The translations under genes were made by a program, and so were the position numbers. A DNA stretch of 64,000 bases from Allorhodopirellula heiligendammensis (GTDB taxonomy: Bacteria; Planctomycetota; Planctomycetia; Pirellulales; Pirellulaceae): contig NZ_SJPU01000002.1 of assembly GCF_007860105.1 (NCBI RefSeq), positions 2,571,882 through 2,635,881 on the forward strand. Reading direction: 5' to 3'. Numbering within the stretch: position 1 is the stretch's first letter; every line of letters starts with the position of its first letter. The notes under the pieces are model-generated. The model saw only the letters and a program-made list of their open reading frames with translations, ran no database searches and was not told the DNA's origin. Of the stretch, positions 54,093 through 63,126 are shown piece by piece.

Positions 54093-54914
54093 ATGACGAT
54101 GATACCAACACGCGATGGACACGATTTGTATGTTAAGAATTGGGGCGGCGGCCGTCCGGTAGTGCTGATCCACGGCTGGCCTTTATCGGCCGACAGTTGG
54201 GATGATCATGCGGTCCAGATCGCCGACGCCGGCTTTCGCGTGATCGCGTACGACCGTCGCGGCTTCGGTCGATCCGATCAACCGTTCGGAGAATATGATT
54301 ATGATTCGCTATCGGACGACCTAAGCGATGTGATGACGGCAATGGACCTGCAAGACGCGTCGATCATCGGTTTCTCAATGGGTGGAGGCGAAGTCGTCCG
54401 GTACATGTCCCGGCACGCAGGGCGACACGTCAAACAGTGTGGCTTAATCTCGTCGGTGGTGCCCTACATGCTCAAGACGGACGACAACCCTCACGGCGTC
54501 GATCAATCGATTTTCAATGAAATGACCCAGTCGATGCTCGCCGATCGCCCCCATTTCTTTGCTGGCTTCTTCAGAGACTTTTTCGGAGTTGGTGGGTTGT
54601 CTCATCCCGTCAGCGACGAGTATTTGCAGTGGACTCGCAGCGTCGCGATGCAGGCCAGTTTGAAAGCCACACTCGCCTGCGCCAATTCGTTCGCGACGAC
54701 CGACTTCCGCCCCGAATTGGATGCCGTGACCGTCCCCACTCTGATCATCCATGGAACCGCCGATGCGACAGTCCCCATCGACGCCAGCGGTCGCCCCGCG
54801 GCGAAAGCGATTCAGTCTTCCACGCTCAAGGAATACGAAGACGCGCCACACGGGCTCTTCGCCACCCACAGGGAACAGCTCACCAACGATCTCATTGAAT
54901 TTCTCCGCAGTTGA
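54093..54914 (+). CDS. Alpha/beta hydrolase, non-haem chloroperoxidase type
   Basis: A 273-residue cytoplasmic enzyme. Features: oxyanion region LIHGWPLSADSW (25-36), DRRGFGRSDQP, nucleophile Ser95 in IIGFSMGGGEV, Asp in IIHGTADATVPID and His in EDAPHGLFATH. Pattern and length match bacterial cofactor-free haloperoxidases/esterases of this fold; the real reaction may be an ester or perhydrolase reaction. The gap after the Rho_N gene is 63 bp, same strand. Confidence 0.9.
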   Translation: MTMIPTRDGHDLYVKNWGGGRPVVLIHGWPLSADSWDDHAVQIADAGFRVIAYDRRGFGRSDQPFGEYDYDSLSDDLSDVMTAMDLQDASIIGFSMGGGEVVRYMSRHAGRHVKQCGLISSVVPYMLKTDDNPHGVDQSIFNEMTQSMLADRPHFFAGFFRDFFGVGGLSHPVSDEYLQWTRSVAMQASLKATLACANSFATTDFRPELDAVTVPTLIIHGTADATVPIDASGRPAAKAIQSSTLKEYEDAPHGLFATHREQLTNDLIEFLRS

Positions 54915-55114
54915 GTGCCGCTCTCGCCGACCTGGGCTCAGCGATAGAGATGACTGTTAGTAAAACGCGACAGGGCGATCGGCCTCTTGAAATTCAGAAC
55001 GAGCCAGCGCACGTCTGTCTTGATACCGTCTCACACCTGCCCGTCGCTCTCAAGACGACACCTCTCATCGCTGGATAGGAACCCGAGTATCGAGTGCGGG
55101 GTGGAATCTCATCG

Positions 55115-56740
55115 TCAGCGGGTCTGCCGAAATGACTCGACCCAGCGCGCATTCGTCCCGAGAATGTCTCTCACAACCTGCTGTGTTTCCTCCGGTTCGG
55201 GAGGATCATGCTCGAGTTCGTGCTCGAGCAACTCCAACTTTTTACGGATCAAATAACCTTGCATGCGTTGGTACGGACGCACTACGCCGGTGCGCAAAAA
55301 CGTACCAACCTCTAAACGTCGGCTCCAATCTTCCCAAACCGGCAACCAATACAACGCGTGTTCGGTCTGGCCACTGTTGGCCGCCGTTAAGCATTCTGCG
55401 CGAGCAATGCTGATCTCTTCCAAACATTCTCGGGGCGACGGATAGTAGGCGTAGCACGCAACGATGCTCAGCGCAACCAACCCGGCCAATGCGGCCGCTC
55501 CGATCACACCTGGCGGCACGATAACATCGAGGCCGCGTCGCGGGAGCGCGTCCTCGGTTTGCATCGATGAAGCAAACGAACCCGGCTGGGCGCCGGCGAC
55601 CAAGGACGCTTCGTCGACCTTCAACACGCGAAGTACCAATCCTAGCACAGCGACAATCGCTAATACGATCAACGATGCGATCATACTGATGTCGGTCTCT
55701 TTGGCAACCAGATCGCCAATCGTCTCGAAGTTAATCGGTTGATGAGTGGACAGAGGGTTGGCGTAGATGTCAAAAGCGTGCGTGTGGCCGGCGGGCTCGA
55801 CTCCGGGCGGAACAAGCGGTTTGTTGATCGCATAGGACAACCCGAGCACGATCACCAACAACGATGCCATCCACGTCGACGCGGTTTTCCAACCGTAGTA
55901 ACGTGCGAACCATAACGGCGTGGCAAGGTTCATGCCTGCGCCGAGTGTCAACAACGTGAACGAAGCCCCCGGTGAATTGGCGTGTTGGAACATCATTCCC
56001 AATTGACTCATGGCCAACATCGGCGTGGCATAAACTGGAACCGCAACGAACAACATCTTCAACGGTGCCCACCAATCATCCTGCTCGACAGCGTTCTGCA
56101 TCGCGCCGTAGGGCAACACGGCAGCCAGAACAGCCAGTCCCGACAACGCCACCAACGTGAGCAGTATCGTGACCCCCGTCGTCTCGCGTGCAAAGTGTAC
56201 GATCGTGGCAAAAACGCGCCGCAGTCCAATCAGATGATCCGTCGAAGGATCCGCTTCTGAATGGCCGTCCAGCACATCGTCGCCCCTATGGCCTTCCATG
56301 CGAGGTGGAAACCGACGCCACGCAGTATCCCATAGCGCACCCAACGCAGTCACGACGATCAGCGATCCGAGTGCGAACAGAATAATGACTAACGGACGAC
56401 TGAGCGTCAAACCATATAACAGCGACAATGGGTTGAATAAAGGAGCCGACAAGGCGAACGCGGACATCGCGCCGGGTTTGACTTTCGCCCGGCGCATCTC
56501 AAACAAAATCGGCAATACACCAATCGAGCAAACCGGCAGCAGCATGCCGATCAGCCAGGACTGGGGAAGTGATCGCCAACGATTGCCACCAAACAAGCGA
56601 CGCGTGCCTTGGGTGCCGAGGTAATAGCGGAAGATCGACGCGATCAACAACCCGACCAGCAATGTCGGCGCCGCTTGCGCGAACCCTTGCATGACGCGAA
56701 TCAATCCGCCTACCAGCATCATCGAAATGGATTGATTCAC
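55115..56740 (-). CDS. DUF318/ArsP-type permease
   Basis: A 541-residue inner-membrane protein with about ten or more helices in two halves. The first half has APTLLVGLLIASIFRYYLG and LIGMLLPVCSIGVLPILFEM; the family pattern is P-x-CSCG-x-x-P, and here the second Cys is Ile. It continues with PGAMSAFALSAPLFNPLSLL. The second half repeats the motif style (GAMQNAVEQDD, YATPMLAMSQLGMMFQHANS). Relatives export organoarsenicals or other soft metals, but the substrate here is unknown. A soluble C-terminal tail (about 440-541) is extra. Its ATG overlaps the lipoprotein stop (ATGA); it ends the overlapping chain that starts with the DUF58 gene. Confidence 0.85.
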   Translation of the reverse strand: MNQSISMMLVGGLIRVMQGFAQAAPTLLVGLLIASIFRYYLGTQGTRRLFGGNRWRSLPQSWLIGMLLPVCSIGVLPILFEMRRAKVKPGAMSAFALSAPLFNPLSLLYGLTLSRPLVIILFALGSLIVVTALGALWDTAWRRFPPRMEGHRGDDVLDGHSEADPSTDHLIGLRRVFATIVHFARETTGVTILLTLVALSGLAVLAAVLPYGAMQNAVEQDDWWAPLKMLFVAVPVYATPMLAMSQLGMMFQHANSPGASFTLLTLGAGMNLATPLWFARYYGWKTASTWMASLLVIVLGLSYAINKPLVPPGVEPAGHTHAFDIYANPLSTHQPINFETIGDLVAKETDISMIASLIVLAIVAVLGLVLRVLKVDEASLVAGAQPGSFASSMQTEDALPRRGLDVIVPPGVIGAAALAGLVALSIVACYAYYPSPRECLEEISIARAECLTAANSGQTEHALYWLPVWEDWSRRLEVGTFLRTGVVRPYQRMQGYLIRKKLELLEHELEHDPPEPEETQQVVRDILGTNARWVESFRQTR

Positions 56741-57216
56741 GGTTGACCTTTCATGACGTTAGGAAGTCGTTCTGGGGTTTTCCCGACGGCTTGATCTACG
56801 AGCTCGCAAAGCGATTCGATTTGCTCGCAATTCTCGTCTGTCAACTCGCCGTGGGCCGCACGCAGGTTTGCCGCCAGCGATTCACTGGCGTGATAGAGCG
56901 GCAACCAATCCGCTTCGGCTAGATTGGTGTCGGCGGCAACCTCTGCCGTCCAACTGACCAACTCTTTGACCTCAAGCCGTGTTCGCTCACTCGAAACGTT
57001 TCCACCAATTCGCTCGCGCAGCTTCACCGCCACATCAGCCAAGTCATCGGGCCAATGTTCCGCAACCTCGTGATCGTGTTCAAACAGCGATGTCTTGGAC
57101 GCTGTGTCTGGTGTGCATCCCACAACGAAAATCAACGCGAGTGTCGTCGAAGTCCAGGCAATCGCCGCGGCCACCTGTTTGCTTGATCGCCAAATGGCCA
57201 GATTCGAAAATTTCAT
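56737..57216 (-). CDS. Small lipoprotein of unknown function
   Basis: A 159-residue protein with a lipoprotein signal: hydrophobic stretch AIAWTSTTLALIFVVGC, with Cys34 in VVGC as lipidation site. The mature part is helical and acidic (DLADVAVKLRERIGG, ELVSWTAEVAADTNLAEADW, LCELVDQAVGKT). No known domain. The start overlaps the MoxR stop (TAATG) and the end overlaps the permease start (ATGA), so translation of the three is coupled. It probably works in the periplasm with the permease or the transglutaminase-like protein. An early His-Asp-His (EHDHE) could bind metal; speculative. Confidence 0.75.
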   Translation of the reverse strand: MKFSNLAIWRSSKQVAAAIAWTSTTLALIFVVGCTPDTASKTSLFEHDHEVAEHWPDDLADVAVKLRERIGGNVSSERTRLEVKELVSWTAEVAADTNLAEADWLPLYHASESLAANLRAAHGELTDENCEQIESLCELVDQAVGKTPERLPNVMKGQP

Positions 57217-58169
57217 TACCGGTACTCCGGGGCGGCAACGGTTTCCAACAATCGATTGATCACTCCGTCAACGTCGTCCGTTGTTGTCAACAAACGAACT
57301 GACAACACCGGGTGGGCGACGTACGCGACATCACTCGGCGTGACAAAGTCGCGACCTTGCAACATCGCCCACGCTTGAGCGATGCGTTGCCAAAGCAACA
57401 TGCCTCGCGGACTGACACCCAACTGTATCGCTGCGTCCCCATGTGTCGCTTCGACCAACTCAACCAAATATTCACGCACTCGCGAATGCACCGTGATCGT
57501 TCGCACGGCTTCTTGAATGTCTGCGAGTTCACTAAGCGACAGCACACTTGAAATAGATTCCCTTGCGGAATCGGCACTCGCTGCCGCTTCCAGAATACCC
57601 ATCTGAGACGCCCGATCGGGATAGCCGATTTTTAGCTTAATCATGAAACGGTCCAACTGCGCTTCCGGTAGGGGATATGCCCCGTGCGAGTCGATTGGGT
57701 TCTGCGTCGCAATCACAAAAAACGTTTGCGGCAAAACATACGGCACCGCGTCGATCGTCACCTGCCGTTCCGCCATCGCCTCGAGCAGCGCACTTTGGGT
57801 GCGCGGCGTCGTCCGATTGAGTTCGTCCGCTAACAGGACGTCCGAGAAAACGGGGCCGGCATGGAATTCAAACTCACGCGTTTTCTGGTTGAACAAATTA
57901 AACCCGGTCACGTCCGATGGCAGCAAATCAGGCGTACATTGCACCCGTGCGAGCTTCCCACCCACACACGCCGCAATCGCCTTGGCGAGCGTCGTCTTGC
58001 CCGTCCCAGGCAGATCGTCCAGCAGTAGGTGCCCATGCGAGAGCAAGCACGCGATCACTAACTCAATCGCATCTCGCTTGCCCAACAGCACGCCGTTGAG
58101 CTGACGCCGCAGACCATCGAGCGTTTCGCTGAACGCTGCGTGATGATTGGTTCTTTCAAGCACCGTCAT
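57216..58169 (-). CDS. MoxR-family AAA+ ATPase
   Basis: A 317-residue AAA+ chaperone-type ATPase. Walker A DLPGTGKTTLAKAIA (about 57-71); Walker B LLADELNRTTPRTQSALLEA (about 112-131); sensor FFVIATQNPIDSHGAYPLPE; arginine-finger region EAQLDRFMIKL. The C-terminal lid begins LSLSELADIQEAV. MoxR proteins work with DUF58/vWA partners and membrane proteins, in metal insertion or envelope assembly. Here DUF58 and transglutaminase-like genes are upstream, with ATGA overlap to the latter. Confidence 0.95.
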   Translation of the reverse strand: MTVLERTNHHAAFSETLDGLRRQLNGVLLGKRDAIELVIACLLSHGHLLLDDLPGTGKTTLAKAIAACVGGKLARVQCTPDLLPSDVTGFNLFNQKTREFEFHAGPVFSDVLLADELNRTTPRTQSALLEAMAERQVTIDAVPYVLPQTFFVIATQNPIDSHGAYPLPEAQLDRFMIKLKIGYPDRASQMGILEAAASADSARESISSVLSLSELADIQEAVRTITVHSRVREYLVELVEATHGDAAIQLGVSPRGMLLWQRIAQAWAMLQGRDFVTPSDVAYVAHPVLSVRLLTTTDDVDGVINRLLETVAAPEYR

Positions 58170-60484
58170 GCGGAGGTTCCCGTGGCGAGTTGTCGAAGTA
58201 ATCGAATCTTTAAGTTCATCAGTAGCTCTTTAGAGAAGTTGTGATCTTGCCGCGTGTTTCCGGTGCCCGCAAATGCGGCCCGGTCGGCGGCGTCGCAAAA
58301 GCGAGTGGCGGTTTCGTGTAACGGGGCGTTCATGGCGGTGATCTCGAGCAACCAATCACGCTGCGGTCGGCCAATGTTTCGAGGGCAACCGGCAAACTTC
58401 GCTCGCGTTTGCAACACGCCCATCACAAGGGCTGTCCGGCGATGGGGCAAAACGATCGAACCAATCTGATACAGCAGGCTCAGGCCGAGTTCGATCCAAA
58501 TCAACCGAGTGAAAAACAGCCATCCTGCCAGCACGATCATGCCGATCGCATGCGGCCACTTCGCCGCCGCAAGCTGTTTTGCCACCAACCACGCCGAAGG
58601 GAGGTAATCCGGTTCCCTGTATCCAGGCGTCGGTTCAATCTCGAACCAGCGACCGTCGTCTAGTTGAACTTCAGCCCAAACGTGAACATCCTGCGGCGAG
58701 ATGTTCACATGCCTCGCGGCGGCATCGATCGCTGAGGGACGCACGTAGAATCCGGTAACCAACCGCGACTGCAGCCCAATCTCGCGAGCCATCAAGGTTG
58801 CGACCGTTGCGAACAAATGATCGCCACCGCGCTGGATCCGCAAGAACTCCGCGACGGAATCTTCAGTGGCGGATTCAACACTGCGGTCAAATTCAAACTC
58901 AGAGCGCAAGTGCGAGACGATCGACTGCAGTTTTTCATATGGGTGATTGAGATCGACAGTCCACTGCCTAGCTAGATCCTCTACGAGTATTGATGGATTC
59001 GGCCCCCTCCTCTCATGTGCGGAAGAGCCAAATGCCCGCGCGTCAGGGACGGCTCGCTTATGTTCAACACTCGTTCTCGCCGCGGTTCGCTCGATGCTCT
59101 CCGACGCGGAATGAATCGTCAGTCCCTCCCACAATTCATCTTCCATCACTTTGATCGACGCCACATTCACGACTGTCAATGGAGGGACCTTGTCGCGGCC
59201 CGGCATGAAGAACGAACCGTCCGTAGCGATTGCAAAGAAGTCCGGTCGATCGACATCTTTGATGTGCAGTGCTGACGTCATCATCGGTACCGGAAGCCGC
59301 GTCGAATCCAAACGTAGCACTTTCAATAAATTGACTTCGGGCGTGGATTCTTGCGAAATCGCAATTGCCGGATCGCAGTACCAAGCTGCTCCGTTATGTT
59401 CGCGCCGGCTTAGTGTTTCATTGAGATGTTCGGCTGCGTTCGTCCACTCAACCCCATCGAACGCGTCATAGCGATTCATCGCTAATCGAATCCCAGTCGG
59501 ACCGGCCCATTGCAGCACTGCACTTTCCGCTGCATCGTTGAAATGCAAGTGCTTCTTGGGGCGCGTTCGATCGGTCGAAAACGAACTGCCGCCCTTGTCA
59601 CTCCTAGCCGTCTTCTGATGGGCCTCCGGAACGCGATCCGCCGCTAAACCTTGACGTCGTTCCCACTTGTTCTTCTTCTTCGGCTCGCCGATGGAGTCGC
59701 TAAACATGTCAAACAGAGTCGACTCGGTTGATTCGAGAAACAGTTCAGACTCGACCGCGCCGAACGACTCAGCGTGATCCTTGGCCGCGATCGCTGCGTC
59801 ACCTGTCCCCACACCACTACGGGCCGCCGGGTCAGACCACTGCGATCCACCACTGGTCGGCATCACACCAAGCTCAAACCGCTGTGATTCACCCACGCGG
59901 CCTCGCACAACCAACCCGGTCGCCATGCACACAGCGATCGCCACGAATACGGAAATAGGACGAACACCCGATCCGCGGCGCACTTGATGAGCGGCGCACA
60001 GTTCCAGCCGTTCCCAGTGATTGGCGACCAAGTGCCAAACGCACACGGCCATCCAAGCAATCGCCAATAGCACAGAGTAGCTGCTGTCGGAAATCGCGAC
60101 CGCGAATAGGGTCAAAAAACCAGACGCGACCAGAGACATCGCTCGCGTCCGGGTCTTTCCTAACGCCATCGTTAGCGAACCGGCACCAAGCGTGGTCAGC
60201 GCTGTCATTTCGAAAGCGATCGGCGAACCCGCCACTCGTGCAATGAACGCAAAGAGAACGGGTGTCATTGGGATGGCGATCCGAAAGTAGCCCTCTCCCG
60301 AAGTCTTATGTCCCGAAGTCGTAACGACAGCAGCGACGAAGAGCGTGGCGATAACAATCATCTCGGCGATGAACAGCGTTTGCGATTCGAAATAGAACCG
60401 CAACGATCCCACCGCCGTGATGGAAACCAGCGCTAACACGATTGCTTCGGTCTTCCTGCGTTCAAGCTGCAACGTCGGCATCAC
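58166..60484 (-). CDS. TgpA-like membrane protein with degenerate transglutaminase domain
   Basis: A 772-residue inner-membrane protein. N-terminal helices (about 10-210) precede a large periplasmic domain (about 210-640) and a last membrane helix (about 645-670), then a cytoplasmic tail. The transglutaminase-like core is RGGDHLFATVATLMAREIGL, then RLVTGFYV, DVHVWAEVQLDDGRWFEIEP. The His is kept (His601), but the catalytic Cys position reads Asp555 (family pattern RGxCEHFA) and the acid is Glu617. It is therefore probably inactive as a transglutaminase, or uses another chemistry. It overlaps the DUF58 gene by 23 bp and moxR by ATGA, the classic DUF58-TgpA-MoxR arrangement. Confidence 0.88.
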   Translation of the reverse strand: MMPTLQLERRKTEAIVLALVSITAVGSLRFYFESQTLFIAEMIVIATLFVAAVVTTSGHKTSGEGYFRIAIPMTPVLFAFIARVAGSPIAFEMTALTTLGAGSLTMALGKTRTRAMSLVASGFLTLFAVAISDSSYSVLLAIAWMAVCVWHLVANHWERLELCAAHQVRRGSGVRPISVFVAIAVCMATGLVVRGRVGESQRFELGVMPTSGGSQWSDPAARSGVGTGDAAIAAKDHAESFGAVESELFLESTESTLFDMFSDSIGEPKKKNKWERRQGLAADRVPEAHQKTARSDKGGSSFSTDRTRPKKHLHFNDAAESAVLQWAGPTGIRLAMNRYDAFDGVEWTNAAEHLNETLSRREHNGAAWYCDPAIAISQESTPEVNLLKVLRLDSTRLPVPMMTSALHIKDVDRPDFFAIATDGSFFMPGRDKVPPLTVVNVASIKVMEDELWEGLTIHSASESIERTAARTSVEHKRAVPDARAFGSSAHERRGPNPSILVEDLARQWTVDLNHPYEKLQSIVSHLRSEFEFDRSVESATEDSVAEFLRIQRGGDHLFATVATLMAREIGLQSRLVTGFYVRPSAIDAAARHVNISPQDVHVWAEVQLDDGRWFEIEPTPGYREPDYLPSAWLVAKQLAAAKWPHAIGMIVLAGWLFFTRLIWIELGLSLLYQIGSIVLPHRRTALVMGVLQTRAKFAGCPRNIGRPQRDWLLEITAMNAPLHETATRFCDAADRAAFAGTGNTRQDHNFSKELLMNLKIRLLRQLATGTSA

Positions 60485-61709
60485 GCACCTCCTTCCACAG
60501 CACCGCGATGGCAGCAGCTAAGTCTGCATGGGGACCGATCGCGACCTCGCGAGTCGCTCCACCCGCTCGTCGTCCGCCCAGCGGGTTGGCAATGCAGACA
60601 AATACCGAACCGCATGACGCGCCGGAGATTGTCACGCTGGCACGCGATAAGACTCGTTGATTCAGCTCGCACGGTTCGCCATCGAGCGGAACGCTTGCCA
60701 ACGCATCGAGCATGTAACGTCGCCCACGGACATCATGTTGGTACGCCAATCGGCGATCGCCAATCCGAACTCGTGTTGCAATCCGTGATTGATGCAACGA
60801 CGACAGCACGCTCGCCGCGACCCGTATCCGTCTAGCCAATGACTCTCGCCCCAGAAATTCGTGAGTACCGGAGCTGCTGGTGTCAATAAAAACATCCAAC
60901 GCGACCGATTGCGGGGCACCTCGTTCAGTCACGATCAAGGAATCCGAGCGCGCCGACGCGATCCAATTGACATGCTTGGAGGAATCACCACGACGAAACG
61001 CACGCACCCCCACAAAATCACCATTGCGTCCGCCGCGACTCCCATCGCCTTGTTCAGCAACGGTATGACCCACGATCGGCAACACGCCATGAATTGGAAA
61101 CAGCTTGGGCCAGACCGTCAGTGATTTAATTTCTTTTAGCGACCGGCGTGCCGTCCAGATCCCGAACGGAAACGAACACGCAACTTGCGGTTCGCTGACC
61201 GGATAATGTCCACGCAGCGATGGTGTCACGTTGACTTTGTAATCGGCCGTGCAAAGAGGTGGGACACATGCGAGACCGACGGTTGGCCTCGCATCGCCAT
61301 TCGGCTCGCGGTCCAGATACCCTTCGATTGCTAATCCCCACACGGGTATCGGAACACGATTGCGAACGCTCAACACCATCTGGCACGGCACATCCTCATA
61401 AACCGCGTCGGCTTCGGGTCGTAACGCACACTGTGTCACATGGACCGCCACCCACGGCCAAGCCATCCCGGTGACCATAATTGCCGCAAGAGATGCGGCC
61501 AACGTCCAACCGATAGGACTGAAGTAAAGCCCGATCGCGGTACTGACGGCGGTTGCCAAGGCAAACCAGCCGACAGGTTCTTTAAGCCAATAAACGAAAC
61601 GGTTCGCCCAAGGACAGAAGTCTGTCGTCATTATTCGCGACAACCGACTAGAATCCACGGGCGCAGCATGGACAACGGCCATGGTGAGCGCACCTTCGGT
61701 ACAAGACAA
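60462..61709 (-). CDS. DUF58-domain membrane protein
   Basis: Up to 415 residues; Mets at 61682 and 61631 are alternative starts, and 61631 (MTTDFCPWANRFVYWL) would begin close to the membrane helices. Two hydrophobic helices (about 47-90) are followed by a soluble domain with the DUF58 signature RGDSSKHVNWIASARSDSLI (about 237-256). The vWA-like fold continues with VALDVFIDTSSSGTHEF, a MIDAS-like DxSxS variant. DUF58 proteins are partners of MoxR ATPases. It starts 33 bp after the His/Cys-rich gene and overlaps the next gene by 23 bp. Confidence 0.88.
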   Translation of the reverse strand: MSCTEGALTMAVVHAAPVDSSRLSRIMTTDFCPWANRFVYWLKEPVGWFALATAVSTAIGLYFSPIGWTLAASLAAIMVTGMAWPWVAVHVTQCALRPEADAVYEDVPCQMVLSVRNRVPIPVWGLAIEGYLDREPNGDARPTVGLACVPPLCTADYKVNVTPSLRGHYPVSEPQVACSFPFGIWTARRSLKEIKSLTVWPKLFPIHGVLPIVGHTVAEQGDGSRGGRNGDFVGVRAFRRGDSSKHVNWIASARSDSLIVTERGAPQSVALDVFIDTSSSGTHEFLGRESLARRIRVAASVLSSLHQSRIATRVRIGDRRLAYQHDVRGRRYMLDALASVPLDGEPCELNQRVLSRASVTISGASCGSVFVCIANPLGGRRAGGATREVAIGPHADLAAAIAVLWKEVRDADVAA

Positions 61710-61742
61710 GGACTTGAGAGACTACTCCACAACAGAAACGCA

Positions 61743-62138
61743 TTACGCGCTCGGTGGGCCTCGAACAGAAAGTCCGCCTAGAACGGAGTGCTTCGCGTGC
61801 CGGCTGCTCGACGTGATTGGCAATCGAGCCACCAACAGCGGCGTCCAATCCATCGCCACGCCGGCGGAAACGCTGGCGTTCCGAGACGCGAAGAAGCTTT
61901 GGCAAATGCTGCACGAACTGGAGTCATGCTCGTCATCCGACGGAGTTTCCCGATCCGTCGGCGCTGGCTCGCGATCGCAGTGGCCATGATGACAACAGCA
62001 CTGAGAGCCAGCGTTTGGTTGGCCAGAGGTTGCTTGATGGCTCACCGACGCACAACCAACGTGAACCCAACCGGCGACGTTGCTAAATAGCAACACCGCC
62101 AGAGCTAAGTACGTCGTGAAGGTGCGGAACGAAAACAA
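61743..62138 (-). CDS. Small secreted His/Cys-rich protein, paralogue 1
   Basis: A 131-residue protein with a signal peptide (YLALAVLLFSNVAGW, about 8-25). The mature part has QCCCHHGHC (about 47-55), an acidic His-containing linker, and HDSSSCSICQSFF (about 70-82), ending SVRGPPSA. The clustered Cys and His suggest metal binding; similar small proteins are found near heavy-metal genes. It is full-length paralogous to the product of 62484-62900 (WVHVGC/WLHVAS, CHHGHC/GCHHHH, CSICQSF/CSICQSL, RGPP end). It lies in the same direction just upstream of the DUF58-TgpA-MoxR chain. No family name assigned with confidence; DUF2946-like is possible. Confidence 0.8.
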   Translation of the reverse strand: MFSFRTFTTYLALAVLLFSNVAGWVHVGCASVSHQATSGQPNAGSQCCCHHGHCDREPAPTDRETPSDDEHDSSSCSICQSFFASRNASVSAGVAMDWTPLLVARLPITSSSRHAKHSVLGGLSVRGPPSA

Positions 62139-62483
62139 TGGCCGGTATCCAACGCTGAAAAAACGAGAGAAGCCTCATCACAACTAGGTGAAGGCAAAAT
62201 CAACGGTCCGACCAAGGAATCTCCTGATTGTTACTCGAGCCCTACGGCTTGTCAATCGAAAGGGTTCAACTCCAGAAGGGCAACTTGAGAGTTGAGTCTC
62301 CCCGCATGAAACGCACTCTCACTCGTGCAAAAGGATCGGGGCACTTGCCCCGAAAGACTGGCACCTGTTCGAAAATCCTGAACTGCCACTTGACGAAGTC
62401 ATCGTGAGGCTAGACCGTATCGGGTACATGCATGTCCTTGGTCGGACCACTTTCAAACCACATCCTCGTTGTGTCATTTGTCC
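62139..62483. other. 345-bp divergent region between two paralogous His/Cys-rich genes
   Basis: Shared promoter region for two divergent genes. One perfect hairpin, CGGGGC-ACTT-GCCCCG (62338-62353), is seen, without a T-tract. No other gene or certain promoter is visible. Confidence 0.5.
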
Positions 62484-62900
62484 GTGGCTCCTCGTTATCG
62501 ACCATCCATCTTTGGCGCACTCTGTTGCGTCGCCGCTCTTGGCCATGCCCCAGCGTGGCTGCACGTTGCATCGTGCCACGCGCCTAGCTGCGCCGACGAA
62601 GCGGTCGACGACCAAGCTGCCATTGCAGATCATTGCGGTCATGGTTGCCATCATCATCACGATGAAACAGCCGACTCCGGCAAAGCGCATCAGGAGGTCA
62701 CAAGGTCGATTCCTTATCACGACCACGGCGCCTGCTCAATTTGCCAATCACTGACGAGCTCCTGTGGCGCCACGTGGAAGCTTGATGCATTGCCCAGCGT
62801 TCCAGTGATCGAGATGTCGCAGGCGTCTCGTCGGCAACCAGCTCTCCTCGCGAGATCCCAGTGCGTCGCCGCCCCGCGCGGACCACCCGTGACCGCTTGA
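62484..62900 (+). CDS. Small secreted His/Cys-rich protein, paralogue 2
   Basis: About 138 residues from GTG 62484; a TTG at 62469 is also in frame. A signal-like stretch (IFGALCCVAALGHAPAWLH) is followed by CHAPSC, then DHCGHGCHHHHDETADSG (about 46-63), YHDHGACSICQSL (about 77-89) and an RGPP end. It is a clear paralogue of the product of 61743-62138, with even more His. It probably binds metal outside the cytoplasm (copper or zinc would fit, untested). It is transcribed away from its paralogue and toward a PQQ-type protein 226 bp downstream. Confidence 0.75.
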   Translation: MAPRYRPSIFGALCCVAALGHAPAWLHVASCHAPSCADEAVDDQAAIADHCGHGCHHHHDETADSGKAHQEVTRSIPYHDHGACSICQSLTSSCGATWKLDALPSVPVIEMSQASRRQPALLARSQCVAAPRGPPVTA

Positions 62901-63126
62901 ACGAACACGGCTCGCGTAGCTCTCACGCTAATGACGAGCAATATGAAACTTGCGTTGCGAATGGCGTCTCGTGCCACTGAGGCTGCGCGCAGTTCCGAAC
63001 CCAGCGGATCCAACGGCGCGATCTGAATTCAGTCAGGCTCGCAACCTCGCACGGAACAACACGAACTTAAACACTCTCGCGGCGCCATTGGTCCGCCCTA
63101 CTCCTCATCAAAAACTGAACATCCCT

